Positions 16,191-24,990 are shown, counted from the first letter of the stretch. The stretch is DNA of 64,000 nt from Armatimonadota bacterium (GCA_003577165.1 QEUM01000012.1:1-64000); one strand, 5' to 3'. Translations and numbers: made by a program. The notes: generated from the letters alone by a model not told the origin.

Positions 16191-16302
16191 GCTTTAAGCG
16201 CTAAACCCTGCTCGTGACGCCAAATTCCGCGAGGAATGCGGGGCTGCAGGCTGGTCCTCTGTGGAATGACCCCGTCGCCCGATCAAGGGCGCGAGGGGAG
16301 TT

Positions 16303-16929
16303 GTGGGCATCAAACCATTCGTGGCGACGGCAATCGCGTGTGCGGCGGCTAGCGGGGCAGCCTGGCCGACCGCTCTGAACTGGATGCCGGTCGCAGACAT
16401 CCTCCGGGACCGGGAAGTCGTCTTGATGCACTCGGTCGCGGGCACCGCAGCGGAGTTCGGGGGCGACGGGACCCACTCGGGTTCCTTCCTGGTCGGTTTG
16501 GGAGACAGGCTGGAGATCGGCTTCGACTCAGACTACAAGCGCGGGTACTCCCTCAACGCGAAGCTCCTGCTCTACGAGGAGCCGACCGAAGGCAGGTACG
16601 CGGTGAGCGCTGGGGTTCTTAACTTCGCTGGGAACGAGTTCGACGAGTATGTGGTCGCAAGATACGACTTCCCGGGCTTCCGGCTTCATGCAGGATGGAT
16701 GTACGACACAGACAGTCGGCTTCTTGTTGGCGCGGACTTCCCGATTCTTGGAGACTGGTCGGCCATGGTGGAACACGCCTCGGGTGAAGATGGCTACACC
16801 TACTTGGGCATATACGGATACGTCAAGGGCGTCGAGGGTCTCTCCTTCGGAGCGAGCGTGGGTCTACCGAACGACGATGATAACGAAGTCGTCTACAACG
16901 GCTACGTGATGCTCTCGTTCCGTCTATGA
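16303..16929 (+). CDS. Exported beta-barrel-like protein of unknown function
   Basis: 208 aa from GTG 16303 behind GAGGGGAG, with the leader KPFVATAIACAAASGAAW. The mature part is made of paired beta strands with aromatic ends (GDRLEIGFDSDYKRGYSLNA; DFPGFRLHAGWMYDTDSRLL; YTYLGIYGYVKG; NGYVMLSFRL). The last residues (FRL) suit an outer-membrane barrel signature. At 10 or so strands it would be a small barrel. No family recognised; it is convergent with a small exported protein gene with a slight overlap. Confidence 0.6.
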   Translation: MGIKPFVATAIACAAASGAAWPTALNWMPVADILRDREVVLMHSVAGTAAEFGGDGTHSGSFLVGLGDRLEIGFDSDYKRGYSLNAKLLLYEEPTEGRYAVSAGVLNFAGNEFDEYVVARYDFPGFRLHAGWMYDTDSRLLVGADFPILGDWSAMVEHASGEDGYTYLGIYGYVKGVEGLSFGASVGLPNDDDNEVVYNGYVMLSFRL

Positions 16930-17223
16930 TCGCTTGGCGATCTGACTTCGGGATACGGCGAATTCGGACGCCTGCGGCTTGCCGAAAATGAGAATGATGT
17001 CTCCTGGCTCAATCGGCTCCGGTGCGTTGAAGAACCGCGTGTGATAGGCTCCTACACGAATCTTCACTCGCACTCCGCCGTTTTCGGCAATGAGCGTTTC
17101 GTGAACACGGGACCCCAACTTTCCGGCGAAGGCGACGTGCCGTTCGACCGACACGACATGAAACTCCGCGATGTTCGCGGATGCGAACGATAGGGCTGCG
17201 GCAACGGGGACGAAAGGGATCAT
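16924..17223 (-). CDS. Small exported protein
   Basis: 99 aa from ATG 17221-17223 with GAGGTGA upstream. It has a leader MIPFVPVAAALSFASA. The mature part is beta-rich with VKIRVGAYHTRFFNAPEPIE and PGDIILIFGKPQ, which could be a small OB- or SH3-like barrel. It overlaps the end of the convergent barrel gene by 6 bp and lies opposite the 5' side of the methyltransferase gene. Function unknown. Confidence 0.55.
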   Translation of the reverse strand: MIPFVPVAAALSFASANIAEFHVVSVERHVAFAGKLGSRVHETLIAENGGVRVKIRVGAYHTRFFNAPEPIEPGDIILIFGKPQASEFAVSRSQIAKRS

Positions 17224-17336
17224 CGGTTCACCTCAAATCGTACACCTTTGGAAGCAGACTGTTCGCCAAGCGGCGAGGTTCGAAGAGAAACTGGCAGGAA
17301 TGCCGGGGAGTCTGTTCAGCTAAAATTCGGCCTCGC

Positions 17337-18143
17337 ATGTCCGAATCGCGGGAGCCGTATGTGTTGGGCACTGGGGACGACGAACTTGCTCGCCTCGGCC
17401 TACAGCACCGGATCTGGAGCGATATCGCTCACGAAGGCTGGCGGCGCGCGGGGTTCGGCGAAGGGATGCGCATTCTCGACGTCGGTTGCGGTCCGGGCTA
17501 CGCATCCGAAGACCTTGCGGCCATCGTCGGCCCTTCCGGCGAAATCGTTGCAGTCGACGAGTCCGAGAACTTCATCCGGGCACTGGAGTCGCGCCGATTG
17601 CCAAATGTCCGCGCGGTTCTCGCCGACGTTCAAGAGTACGAGCCCAGTCCGGATTCGTTTGACGGCGCCTACGCACGATGGGTGCTCTGCTTCCTGGGCG
17701 ATCCTGGCCGCGCGGTGATGCGCGTCTCCGCTTCGCTCAAGTCAGGGGGCATGTTCGTGGTCCAGGACTACTTCAACTATCGCGCCCTTTCCGTGTTTCC
17801 TCGCCCCCGCGTCCAGGCGGAGGTCATCTCAGCCGTCGAGCGCGCTTGGCGCGAACGAGGGGGAGATCCCGACTTTGCACTCCGCCTCCCGGCGATGATG
17901 AAGGAGAACGGGCTTGAGATCGTCTCCATCCGGCCGATCCTTCGACTGGCTTCTTTCGGGGATGAGCTGTGGAGTTGGCCCCTCACATTCTTCAGTAATT
18001 TCCTGCCGGTTCTGGTCAACAACGGGTACCTGGGAAGGCAGGTTGCGGACGAATACTTGGGCGCGATGCAGGAAGCGTCGAGAAGCGAGCGTGGATTCTT
18101 CAGCACGCCGCCGGTCTATGAGATCATCGGCCGTCGCCGGTGA
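17337..18143 (+). CDS. Class I SAM-dependent methyltransferase
   Basis: 268 aa from ATG 17337. SAM-binding motif I is MRILDVGCGPGYASEDLAAI; motif II acidic strand EIVAVDESENFI; motif III region FDGAYARWVLCFLGDP; motif IV LKSGGMFVVQDYF. Downstream is a helical cap typical of small-molecule methyltransferases (UbiE/ArsM-like group). The substrate is not evident. It begins 114 bp from the divergent small exported protein gene and appears monocistronic. The protein is cytosolic. Confidence 0.8.
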   Translation: MSESREPYVLGTGDDELARLGLQHRIWSDIAHEGWRRAGFGEGMRILDVGCGPGYASEDLAAIVGPSGEIVAVDESENFIRALESRRLPNVRAVLADVQEYEPSPDSFDGAYARWVLCFLGDPGRAVMRVSASLKSGGMFVVQDYFNYRALSVFPRPRVQAEVISAVERAWRERGGDPDFALRLPAMMKENGLEIVSIRPILRLASFGDELWSWPLTFFSNFLPVLVNNGYLGRQVADEYLGAMQEASRSERGFFSTPPVYEIIGRRR

Positions 18144-18230
18144 GGATTCCACGAGAGCCACAGTAATTCTTCGGGGAAGTGAAGAGAGTCGCTCGTGCCG
18201 GGGAAACTGCTGTATACTGCTCATGTGCAG

Positions 18231-18246
18231 GAGCCCAGTTGGGCTC
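18231..18246 (+). promoter_or_regulatory. Leader hairpin upstream of PEP-CTERM gene
   Basis: GAGCCC-AGTT-GGGCTC is a perfect 6-bp hairpin located 36 bases before the start at 18282, downstream of a TATACT hexamer at 18213-18218. It may stabilise the transcript or shape translation; there is no U-run that would make it a terminator. Confidence 0.35.
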
Positions 18247-18281
18247 GGGCCTTGAGAGTGTTTGGAAGGAGAGTAAATCAC

Positions 18282-18878
18282 ATGAAACTCAGAGGATTAC
18301 TGCTCGCTGGGGTGCTCGTTGGAGTGCCGCTGTCGGGCAATGCGTACTTGCTGCTTCAGTCGGCCTCGGGCTTTACCTCAGGTCGAACGATCGGAACGGC
18401 AGACCTGTGGCGGGTCTACATCCCGTTCGATGTCGCCTCGCCGGGCTGGAGTATCACGACAATCGGCGTAGATGGCTGGGAGATCACGGACCCGGGGAAC
18501 ACCGGATTCACGGGAACCCTGCTGCCAGACGACGGTTCGGGCACGACTGCGAACGATGCCGCGCCAATCGCTTCCGCGACCCATGACTTCAACGGGGGAG
18601 CGGGCCAGTCGAACTGGACCGACGCGGCTTACAACGTGGTTGTCGGCCCGGGACGGTATTGGCTAAGGCTAACTCCGCCGAGCGGCAGCCATTGGTCAGC
18701 CAACTACTTCGCGACATCCGGATTGGTGGGATACTCGATCAGGGGTTCCACCGGTGAGCGGTTCGGAGCGGGGTCGCCAACGACCATTCGAGTTGACGGC
18801 ACCGTTGTGCCGGAGCCAGCGACGTTGCTCGCTGTTGGCGCAGGTCTCGCTGCGCTCGCCGCCCGCCGCAGAAAGTAG
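18282..18878 (+). CDS. PEP-CTERM sorted exported protein
   Basis: 198 aa from ATG 18282 behind GGAAGGAGAG. A signal peptide (MKLRGLLLAGVLVGVPLSG) starts the protein. The C-terminus is a complete PEP-CTERM signal: VVPEPATLLAVGAGLAALAA followed by RRRK. Such proteins are exported by Sec, sorted by an exosortase and often glycosylated. The central domain is a Gly/Thr/Asp-rich beta sandwich with no catalytic motif. It is the intact example in this window of the anchor that appears out of frame at 1307-1402. An intrinsic terminator follows directly. Confidence 0.85.
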   Translation: MKLRGLLLAGVLVGVPLSGNAYLLLQSASGFTSGRTIGTADLWRVYIPFDVASPGWSITTIGVDGWEITDPGNTGFTGTLLPDDGSGTTANDAAPIASATHDFNGGAGQSNWTDAAYNVVVGPGRYWLRLTPPSGSHWSANYFATSGLVGYSIRGSTGERFGAGSPTTIRVDGTVVPEPATLLAVGAGLAALAARRRK

Positions 18879-18896
18879 TCTGCGACGGACAGTCAA

Positions 18897-18937
18897 TCGA
18901 GCCCCTGCGAATTTTCGCAAGGGCTCGATGTTTTTTT
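18897..18937 (+). terminator. Intrinsic terminator after PEP-CTERM gene
   Basis: A long stem (TCGAGCCC with GGGCTCGA, continued by TGCGAA/TTCGCA) with a tight loop, followed by a run of seven T. It ends the transcript of the PEP-CTERM gene. Confidence 0.9.
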
Positions 18938-19019
18938 GAATGAAGGGTGATTCGTCCGCAGGCGGACTTCGATCATCCGTCCGCGCACGGACTTTGATCG
19001 AGCGATCCCGATCTAACCG

Positions 19020-19970
19020 CTAACAGTTCACGCAGTTCGGCGCGTCGCCGGTCTTCGAGAACACCTCGAATATCCTCACCGTCTCCGCCGCCACTGCGTC
19101 CTGCGCTTGATCCGTGCTGGCGCCGATGTGATGCGTGCAGTAGACGCGATCCACGAAGCGCATCTCGCCGTCGTACTCTCCCTCGGCGCTCGTCGGCTCA
19201 CCTTCAAACACGTCCAACCCCGCGCGAATGCCTTTGGCTTCAATCGCGGCGAGCAGCGCGCTCTGATCTACAACTTCTGCGCGACTGGTGTTGACGAAGA
19301 ACGCGCCCGGCTTCATCTTGTCGAAGAATCCCTTGCCGCACAATCCGCGCGTCTCACTTGTCAAAGAGCAGTTGACGCTCACCGCGTCACTTTCGGCTGC
19401 GAGGCGGTCGAGGTCCGCCTTCTCCGCTCCGACTTCGCGCAGTTCTGCCCCACTCGCGTGCCCGCTGTAAACGAGGACTCTCATGCCGAACGCCCTTCCT
19501 AACCTCGCGACACATTGCCCGATGTTTCCGAACCCGACGACTCCCAAGGTTCGCCCTTTGAGACCGCGCGCTTTACCAAACTCCTTCTTATTCCACTTGC
19601 CCTCGCGGAGTTGGTGAACGTTGTCCGGGATGCGCCGGTCGAGTGCGAGGATCAGGCCGAACGTCAGTTCAGCGACAGCGTCGGCGTTCTTTCCTGGGCA
19701 GTTACTGACCTTGATTCCCTTCGCCTTGGCTGCGTCCACGTTGATCGTGTTGTAGCCCGCGCCTGCCCGCACGATCAGTTTCAAACTGTCCACCATGTGC
19801 TCGGCCCCCACGACCGTGCTCCGGACGACAAGGCCGTCGGGCCGCTCGGCCTCCAACTCCTGGCGGAGGCTCTCTTCTTTCAAGTCTGGGCTATAAACTA
19901 CGTCGAATCCGCACGCCTTGAGGCCCGCGAGGCCGGCATCTTCGAACTTGTCGGCGACGAGGATCTTCAT
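19020..19970 (-). CDS. D-3-phosphoglycerate dehydrogenase-like 2-hydroxyacid dehydrogenase
   Basis: 316 aa. It begins KILVADKFEDAGLAGLKACG, has the NAD+-binding motif LGVVGFGNIGQCVARLGRAF near 145-160, the substrate-domain signature NCPGKNADAVAELTFGLILA, and the catalytic His in YCTHHIGAST. This length suits the short SerA type without the C-terminal ACT domain. Feedback control by serine through ACT is therefore not expected. The expected reaction is oxidation of 3-phosphoglycerate to 3-phosphohydroxypyruvate, the first step of serine synthesis; a related 2-hydroxyacid dehydrogenase is possible. The gene is divergent from the UGA-containing thioredoxin gene. Confidence 0.8.
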   Translation of the reverse strand: MKILVADKFEDAGLAGLKACGFDVVYSPDLKEESLRQELEAERPDGLVVRSTVVGAEHMVDSLKLIVRAGAGYNTINVDAAKAKGIKVSNCPGKNADAVAELTFGLILALDRRIPDNVHQLREGKWNKKEFGKARGLKGRTLGVVGFGNIGQCVARLGRAFGMRVLVYSGHASGAELREVGAEKADLDRLAAESDAVSVNCSLTSETRGLCGKGFFDKMKPGAFFVNTSRAEVVDQSALLAAIEAKGIRAGLDVFEGEPTSAEGEYDGEMRFVDRVYCTHHIGASTDQAQDAVAAETVRIFEVFSKTGDAPNCVNC

Positions 19971-20052
19971 GATCCGACATTCTATCCGCGCGCCGCGACA
20001 CGCTTCGACTCCCTGCCCGTCCCATAATCATCCGATCCTGAAGGAGGACCCA

Positions 20053-20877
20053 ATGAAACTGCTCCTGGCTGGCGCGATCGCGCTCGGCATCCCGGCCCTC
20101 GCGGCCGCAGACGAAATCCAGTGGGCCAAGGACTACGCCTCAGCCGTGGAGGCAGCGAAGAAGTCCAACCGGCTCATCATGGTCGACTTTTACACGGACT
20201 GGTGAGGGTGGTGCAAACGACTTGACCAGGACACATACCCCGATGCGAGGGTGGTCAAGTTGGCGGCGCAGTTGGTGCCGCTGAAGGTAAACGCAGAGAA
20301 GGAAGGCGTCGACCTCGCCAAGACGTACAAAGTACAGGGCTATCCAACGATCCTGTTCCTGAATGCGGAAGGAAAAGTCCGAGGCGAGATCGGGGGCTAC
20401 CTCCCCCCCGAAGAGTTCTCAATCGAGATGCAGAAGTTCATCGAGTTGAACGCGATGTATCCGAAGCTGCTCGAGGAATCGAAATCGGCGAACGCTTCCG
20501 GTGAAACGTTCGCGAAACTCGCGTGGACATACGGAAGTTGGAAAGAGACGAAGGAGGCGGAAGCGAGCCTTGCAAAAGCCGAGTCGAAGAAATACAAAGG
20601 CGAATATCTTGCAAAGGCGTGCAACGCCATCGGCGACATCTACCAGATGTCGGAAGAAATCGACAAGGCGATCCCCTTGTTTAAAAAGGCCGACTCGTCC
20701 GCAGTCAAGGCCGAAGATCGCTCCTATGCGAAAATCTCGCTGCTATTCTGTTACCTCAGCAAACAGGACGTCACGAATGCGAAGAGAATGTGCAACGAGA
20801 TCATCAAGATGAAGGACGCCGTCAAGAGTCATGTTGAAACGGCGAAGGAAATTCTCAAGGAACTGGGCGGCGGATAG
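20053..20877 (+). CDS. Thioredoxin-like protein, probable selenoprotein (UGA at the first Cys of CxxC)
   Basis: ATG 20053 follows AAGGAGG and encodes a leader (MKLLLAGAIALGIPALAAAD). The frame is open to 20877 except for one in-frame TGA at 20203-20205, codon 51. It sits exactly where the thioredoxin active site should be: VDFYTDW-[UGA]-GWCKRLDQ. Related proteins read CGWCK, so selenocysteine (a UxxC redox site) is the simplest reading. The thioredoxin fold continues after the stop (VQGYPTILFLNAEGKVRGEI, with the cis-Pro in GYPT). A helical TPR-like tail follows (residues about 150-274). A SECIS-like hairpin lies downstream of the TGA. The protein is exported, so a periplasmic disulphide or peroxide redox role is likely. 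Selenium genes (selA, selB, selC, selD) are not in this window. A sequencing error from TGC/TGT is the alternative. Confidence 0.75.
20206..20259 (+). promoter_or_regulatory. Candidate bacterial SECIS element
   Basis: Two foldings are visible right after the UGA. In the first, GGGTGGTG (20206-20213) pairs with CAC-A-TACCC (20232-20240). Above it an upper stem CTT/AGG closes a GACC loop whose first base is G, about 19 nt from the UGA. In the second, CTTGACCA (20221-20228) pairs perfectly with TGGTCAAG (20252-20259), with a CCC/GGG top stem and GATGCGA loop about 36 nt from the UGA. From memory, bacterial SECIS apical loops lie roughly 16-37 nt after the UGA with a G among the first two loop bases, so both fit. 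Confidence 0.55.
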
Positions 20878-20887
20878 CGCCGCGACG

Positions 20888-22246
20888 ATGGCGATGGCGA
20901 AGCGGAATCGTTTCTCATCGGCTTGGATTTGGCCGGCAGCCCTCATCGCGGGGCTGCTGGCCGCTTCCTGTTCCAGCACGCGAGACCGCCCGACGTCGGG
21001 GCCGGGCGGCGCCGTTGGCGAGACCCCGGCACCCGTGCAGTACGCCCTGAGCGAATCCGTCGGAGGCATCCGCGCACTCGAATTCTCGCGAGATGGCCGG
21101 TGGCTCGCCGTGTCGGAGAGGAACCCAAATCAGAACCGCGTCGTAGACCTGTCCTCCGGCGAGCAAGCGTGGGCCGCCCGTCTTGAAAAGCGCCTTCGAG
21201 GCGATTACTGGGCGACGGGGCTTGCGGGCGACCTCGAATACTCCCCGGACGGGAGCATCCTTGCGGTCGAGGCCATAGATGGCTCTGGCCCGGGCTTTGT
21301 GTTCCTACTCGACGCGGCGAACGGGGCGTTGATCCACGCGCTGGACGGGCCGACGGATTTCGCGACTTCCGTACGTTTCAATTCGAACGGGACTCGAGTC
21401 GCCGCGCTCTCCTACGAATTCCTGGAGTCGGGCGCCCGAAGCGTGATTTGGGAATGGGATGTTGCCACGGGCGATGTGTTCCGCCAGATCCCGTTGCCGC
21501 CGAGTGAAGCGGACTGGGCAGAATCGCAGGCGATGGACTACGCGGCTGACGGCTCCCTCTACGTGCTCGGCTTGTCGCCTCAGGTCTATCGCATCATGCC
21601 GGGAGCGAAGAAAGCAGTCGAAGTAAGAACGCAGTCGCCTGCAGTGACACTTTGCGTGAGCAGCGACCGAAATGCGATCATCGTGCAGACCGAATCACCC
21701 AACGAAGGGGTGCAAGCGGTCGAGTATGTGGACGCGAAAACCGGAAGGGTGGTTCGCGACGAAACCGCTCCGAATCTATTCGAATCTCTTTCGGCTCGTC
21801 AAAGGAACCTGAGCTTCTTCGCGATTCGCTCTGCAGACAAACTCAAGTACCAGGTCTTCCACGCCGATACGCGCGTACCGGCATTCGAAACGCGGGACGC
21901 GAAGGACGCGGTCCAGTGCTTTGCCGTCTCCCCTCTCGGAAACTGCATCGCAGTCGGCCGAGAATCGGGCGTCGTCGAGTTGTACGATCCGAAGACCGGG
22001 CAGGTGGTCGTCACCTACGCCCCCCTTCCCTCGATGAGCGACGGCACCGGGGACGAAGCGGAGACCCCAGCCACCACAGACTGGTGCGCCTGGCTCCCGA
22101 GCGGAGCCTACTCCGGGTCGCCGGGCTGCGAGAAGTGGATGATCGCGACCGCCGGCGGCAAGAAGATCTCAGAAAGCGAACTCAAGGACCTCTATCGCGA
22201 CGATGATGCAGTACGAGAGGCGTTCCGTAAGTTCGCCCCGAACTGA
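20888..22246 (+). CDS. Beta-propeller (WD40-like) lipoprotein
   Basis: 452 aa from ATG 20888, ten bases after the thioredoxin stop, so likely the same operon. The leader ends in a lipobox (LIAGLLAASCSS). The rest is a series of WD40-like blades (IRALEFSRDGRWLAVSE; DLEYSPDGSILAVEA; SVRFNSNGTRVAAL; CFAVSPLGNCIAVGRESGVV). The C-terminal segment DWCAWLPSGAYSGSPGCEKW resembles the 'W.PEGYY..SPGG' tail seen after WD40 repeats in caspase/HetF-type proteins, though no protease domain is present. It is probably a binding scaffold on the periplasmic side, perhaps partner to the redox protein upstream. Confidence 0.7.
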   Translation: MAMAKRNRFSSAWIWPAALIAGLLAASCSSTRDRPTSGPGGAVGETPAPVQYALSESVGGIRALEFSRDGRWLAVSERNPNQNRVVDLSSGEQAWAARLEKRLRGDYWATGLAGDLEYSPDGSILAVEAIDGSGPGFVFLLDAANGALIHALDGPTDFATSVRFNSNGTRVAALSYEFLESGARSVIWEWDVATGDVFRQIPLPPSEADWAESQAMDYAADGSLYVLGLSPQVYRIMPGAKKAVEVRTQSPAVTLCVSSDRNAIIVQTESPNEGVQAVEYVDAKTGRVVRDETAPNLFESLSARQRNLSFFAIRSADKLKYQVFHADTRVPAFETRDAKDAVQCFAVSPLGNCIAVGRESGVVELYDPKTGQVVVTYAPLPSMSDGTGDEAETPATTDWCAWLPSGAYSGSPGCEKWMIATAGGKKISESELKDLYRDDDAVREAFRKFAPN

Positions 22247-22278
22247 TCCGCCGCGGCGCCATCGTTCAAACTAACGGC

Positions 22279-24816
22279 GTGATCTGCGCAATTCTCCTCG
22301 CCCTGCAAACGCAGCCGCTCCTCCAACAATCCGACGCGCGGCCCCTCCTCGATCCGATGCGTCCGGTTCAGCGCATCGCACAGGACTCGGTGACGATTCA
22401 ATACTTCACACAAACGCCGTGCGAGAGCCGGGTGCAGGTGCGACAAGGCAATGTTCCAATGACGGCATGGCGGCCTGAGAACATGCGTCGCGATCCATGG
22501 ACCGCGCCGGAGGCGAGAGTCGCACAAGGACCCGCTGGCAAGCGAACCTCGCACGTCGTCACGATCACCGGACTCCAACCGGGCAAGAGGTACTTCTATC
22601 GCGTCTACGATCCTGACTGCAAACCGACGCGCGAGGAAAGAAACTGGGGCGCCTCCCCCCCGTGGAGACGAGAGTACGCGTTCTCCACGCTCGCACCGAC
22701 GGGACAGAAAACGATCATTCGGCTTCCCGTGAAAGTCTGCCTTATGCCGAACGTAGTGAACCTCGAGTCGGCCAAGAGTGGGGATGGGTTCGCAGAACTT
22801 CCACCGCTGCAAACGCCAGAGGAGATCGAGCGGATCATCAGCGAGTACAAGACGGCCTCGAGGTTCTTCTGGGTCAATTCCGGCATGAGGTTTTGGGTGG
22901 ATTTCCACTTCTTCGTCGACGCGCGCCGATTGAGATGGGGGCCCGTGCCGGAGGGCGCGCCCGAGAGTTGGAAGGGCATCCCGGAATGCAGAAGTTACGC
23001 CGGTGTGGACTTCGCCGGCCCCGGAGGGGGGGACTTCAACATCCTCGACACCAAAGACCCACAGCGCACGAGCGGCGAACCCGTCTACGAAGAGTCTCCC
23101 TACTCCGGCCAGATCGAGCAGGCCTTTCCCAGACGCTGGAACCCGAACGCAAAGCGGTGGGAGTTCTATAACAGCGGCGGCGGAACGCTCGGCATAGACT
23201 CCTTCCCACAAGGCGTCCCCGGACGTTCGCAGTTTCTCGGAGGGGGGGACACCGCATGGCTCGTGTGCCACGAGTTCCACCACCAAATGGAATCCTACGG
23301 CGCGTTCGCCCTCTCCAACCGCGAAGACGACCGGATCGTCTTCAACCATTACGAACCCCGGCGCAGAATCGCCAAACCGGACGGTTCCTACGAAGAGGCG
23401 GCCTGGACGACGAACGGGCGCCATGGCGAGCATTGGGATGGCATGGCGTTCTGGGATCGCACCCTGACGGACGCCCAATGGCTGCGCATGTACTTCGGAT
23501 ACACCGAAACCGTGAAGGACGCCGACATGGACGGCTTTCCGGATGACGACGCGCGGCTGCCGCTGGATGAGAAGAGGTTTGGCAGCGATCCGAACCGATC
23601 TCACACGGATGGAGCAATGGGAGACCTGCAGAAGGTGATGCTCAGCACCTGGGTGCCCTCATGCCTGCAGCAGAGTTGGCTCAAGCCGGAGTTCCAGTCG
23701 CACAAAGTCCTCGCGACCAAGCGCGACAACGATGACGACGGGCTGGAGGATTCATCGGATCCCTATCCTCTTTATCCCTGGCAGCCGTTTGTTTGGCCTG
23801 CGGAGGCCAGCGTGGACGGCGACGCGTCGGAGTGGACGAACGTTCCCGTCGCCGGCGAAGCCTCGGAGGGGGGGCTCCAATACAGTTTTCGACACTCGCA
23901 CAATGAAGAGAACTACTTCGGATTGGTGACCATCTCAGGAAACTGGAGCCGGTTTGCGATCAGTTTGGACGGAGAAGGCAAGGGCGTGTTCTCGCGCGAC
24001 GGCGTGATCGGCTTCGAGGTTCGCAATCCGGCCGCTCCGGAAGTGAGGCCCACATTCGGAGTCGCCGGTCTGAAATGGAAACACGGAAAAACGGCGGACG
24101 GAAGGTTCGTCTTCGAGTTCTCTCTGCCGAACCGCGGAGAGGGGCTATGGTACTGGACGCGCGGAGGGCGAGAAGTCGGCGTTTCGCTCGACGTGTTCAA
24201 TGAAGCCGGAAGCGGATACTCGCTCTACGAACCCTATCGGCCCGTGTACTTCCGCATGCTCGAGCCGAGCGGCCAGAGCCCGATGCCACCCGGCGCGCCC
24301 GACGAACTGAAGCCCGGCCCCGGCGTCACGGAACTTGCGCCGGGCGACCCTCGCCTCAAGGTGCAGGGCGGCGGATGGACACTTGAGGGGGGGGTGTACG
24401 TGCACTCCGGTGACGAGTCCGCCCTCTACATGGATGTCGAACCGTGCGCGGAGTTCGACCTGTGGATTCGTTTCGAGGCGAGGCAGGACGCGATCCTCGG
24501 CGCTTTCAATCCGGCGACCGACCGAATGGGCGCGGGCAGCGACTACATCCTGTTCGTCGGAGGGTACGCGAACACTGTGACCCGGTTCCGCATTTTCGGT
24601 CAGGAGACGGCCGACTCGGACCGGATGGTGACCCCTGGGGTGCATACTCTTCAACTGTCGCGAAGGGGCGGTCGCATCTGGGCCCTGCTCGACGGGACCC
24701 CAATCCTCTCGGCCAAGGATCCGAGGCCGGACGCGAAAGTGACGCGCCTCGCGGCCATCGGAGGCTACGGCGGCGCGCAAAAGGTGCAACTAATCCGCTA
24801 CCGCGTTGGGAACTGA
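22279..24816 (+). CDS. Large secreted protein with FN3, zincin-like HEFHH motif, Ca2+ repeats and C-terminal sugar-binding-like domains
   Basis: 845 aa from GTG 22279, with a short leader. Residues about 30-130 form a fibronectin III-like domain of the type found in purple acid phosphatases (VVTITGLQPGKRYFYRVYDP). The central part contains AWLVCHEFHHQMESYGAFAL, an HExxH-type zincin motif, followed by many Trp/His-rich segments. Next are thrombospondin-3-like Ca2+ stretches (DADMDGFPDDDARLPLDEKR and DNDDDGLEDSSDPYP). The last 300 residues hold a CBM9-like domain (ASVDGDASEWTNVPVAG) and a LamG-like beta sandwich. The most economical reading is an extracellular metallopeptidase or glycan-active enzyme. 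The family is not known to me, and the third zinc ligand is not identified. Confidence 0.55.
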   Translation: MICAILLALQTQPLLQQSDARPLLDPMRPVQRIAQDSVTIQYFTQTPCESRVQVRQGNVPMTAWRPENMRRDPWTAPEARVAQGPAGKRTSHVVTITGLQPGKRYFYRVYDPDCKPTREERNWGASPPWRREYAFSTLAPTGQKTIIRLPVKVCLMPNVVNLESAKSGDGFAELPPLQTPEEIERIISEYKTASRFFWVNSGMRFWVDFHFFVDARRLRWGPVPEGAPESWKGIPECRSYAGVDFAGPGGGDFNILDTKDPQRTSGEPVYEESPYSGQIEQAFPRRWNPNAKRWEFYNSGGGTLGIDSFPQGVPGRSQFLGGGDTAWLVCHEFHHQMESYGAFALSNREDDRIVFNHYEPRRRIAKPDGSYEEAAWTTNGRHGEHWDGMAFWDRTLTDAQWLRMYFGYTETVKDADMDGFPDDDARLPLDEKRFGSDPNRSHTDGAMGDLQKVMLSTWVPSCLQQSWLKPEFQSHKVLATKRDNDDDGLEDSSDPYPLYPWQPFVWPAEASVDGDASEWTNVPVAGEASEGGLQYSFRHSHNEENYFGLVTISGNWSRFAISLDGEGKGVFSRDGVIGFEVRNPAAPEVRPTFGVAGLKWKHGKTADGRFVFEFSLPNRGEGLWYWTRGGREVGVSLDVFNEAGSGYSLYEPYRPVYFRMLEPSGQSPMPPGAPDELKPGPGVTELAPGDPRLKVQGGGWTLEGGVYVHSGDESALYMDVEPCAEFDLWIRFEARQDAILGAFNPATDRMGAGSDYILFVGGYANTVTRFRIFGQETADSDRMVTPGVHTLQLSRRGGRIWALLDGTPILSAKDPRPDAKVTRLAAIGGYGGAQKVQLIRYRVGN

Positions 24817-24851
24817 CCCAAGCCGTGTTCGGTACCCCTCGGGAATAGCGC

Positions 24852-24867
24852 GACCCGAGAACGGGTC
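24852..24867 (+). terminator. Hairpin after the 845-aa protein gene
   Basis: GACCCG-AGAA-CGGGTC is a perfect 6-bp stem with a GNRA-like tetraloop, 35 bases after the stop at 24816. There is no U-run directly after it, so it may act as a 3' stabiliser ahead of the better terminator at 24910. Confidence 0.4.
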
Positions 24868-24909
24868 CCCCGGCCACTAGGTTTCTGCCCGCGTGGTTAG
24901 CGGTGTTCA

Positions 24910-24937
24910 CTAGTAAAAATACTGGTTTTTTTTTTTT
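24910..24937 (+). terminator. Intrinsic terminator with T12 tract
   Basis: CTAGTA-AAAA-TACTGG forms a 6-bp stem (one G-U pair) followed by twelve consecutive T at 24926-24937. It separates the 845-aa protein gene from the prepilin island. Confidence 0.75.
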
Positions 24938-24990
24938 GTGAGATAACTGGCTGCGGACCGGTGTTACAATCGGTTTTCGGAGACCCTGCG

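Noticed and set aside
20203-20205. UGA read as tryptophan (altered genetic code)
   Set aside because: Many genes in the window end in TGA with overlapping downstream starts, so TGA is a normal stop. The position is a conserved Cys, not Trp.
22192-23604. 470-codon minus-strand frame opposite the 845-aa secreted protein
   Set aside because: Low-complexity Arg/Val translation; the plus-strand gene has coherent domains.
24926-24937. T12 tract as a phase-variation switch
   Set aside because: It lies outside any gene and directly follows a hairpin, which is the layout of an intrinsic terminator.
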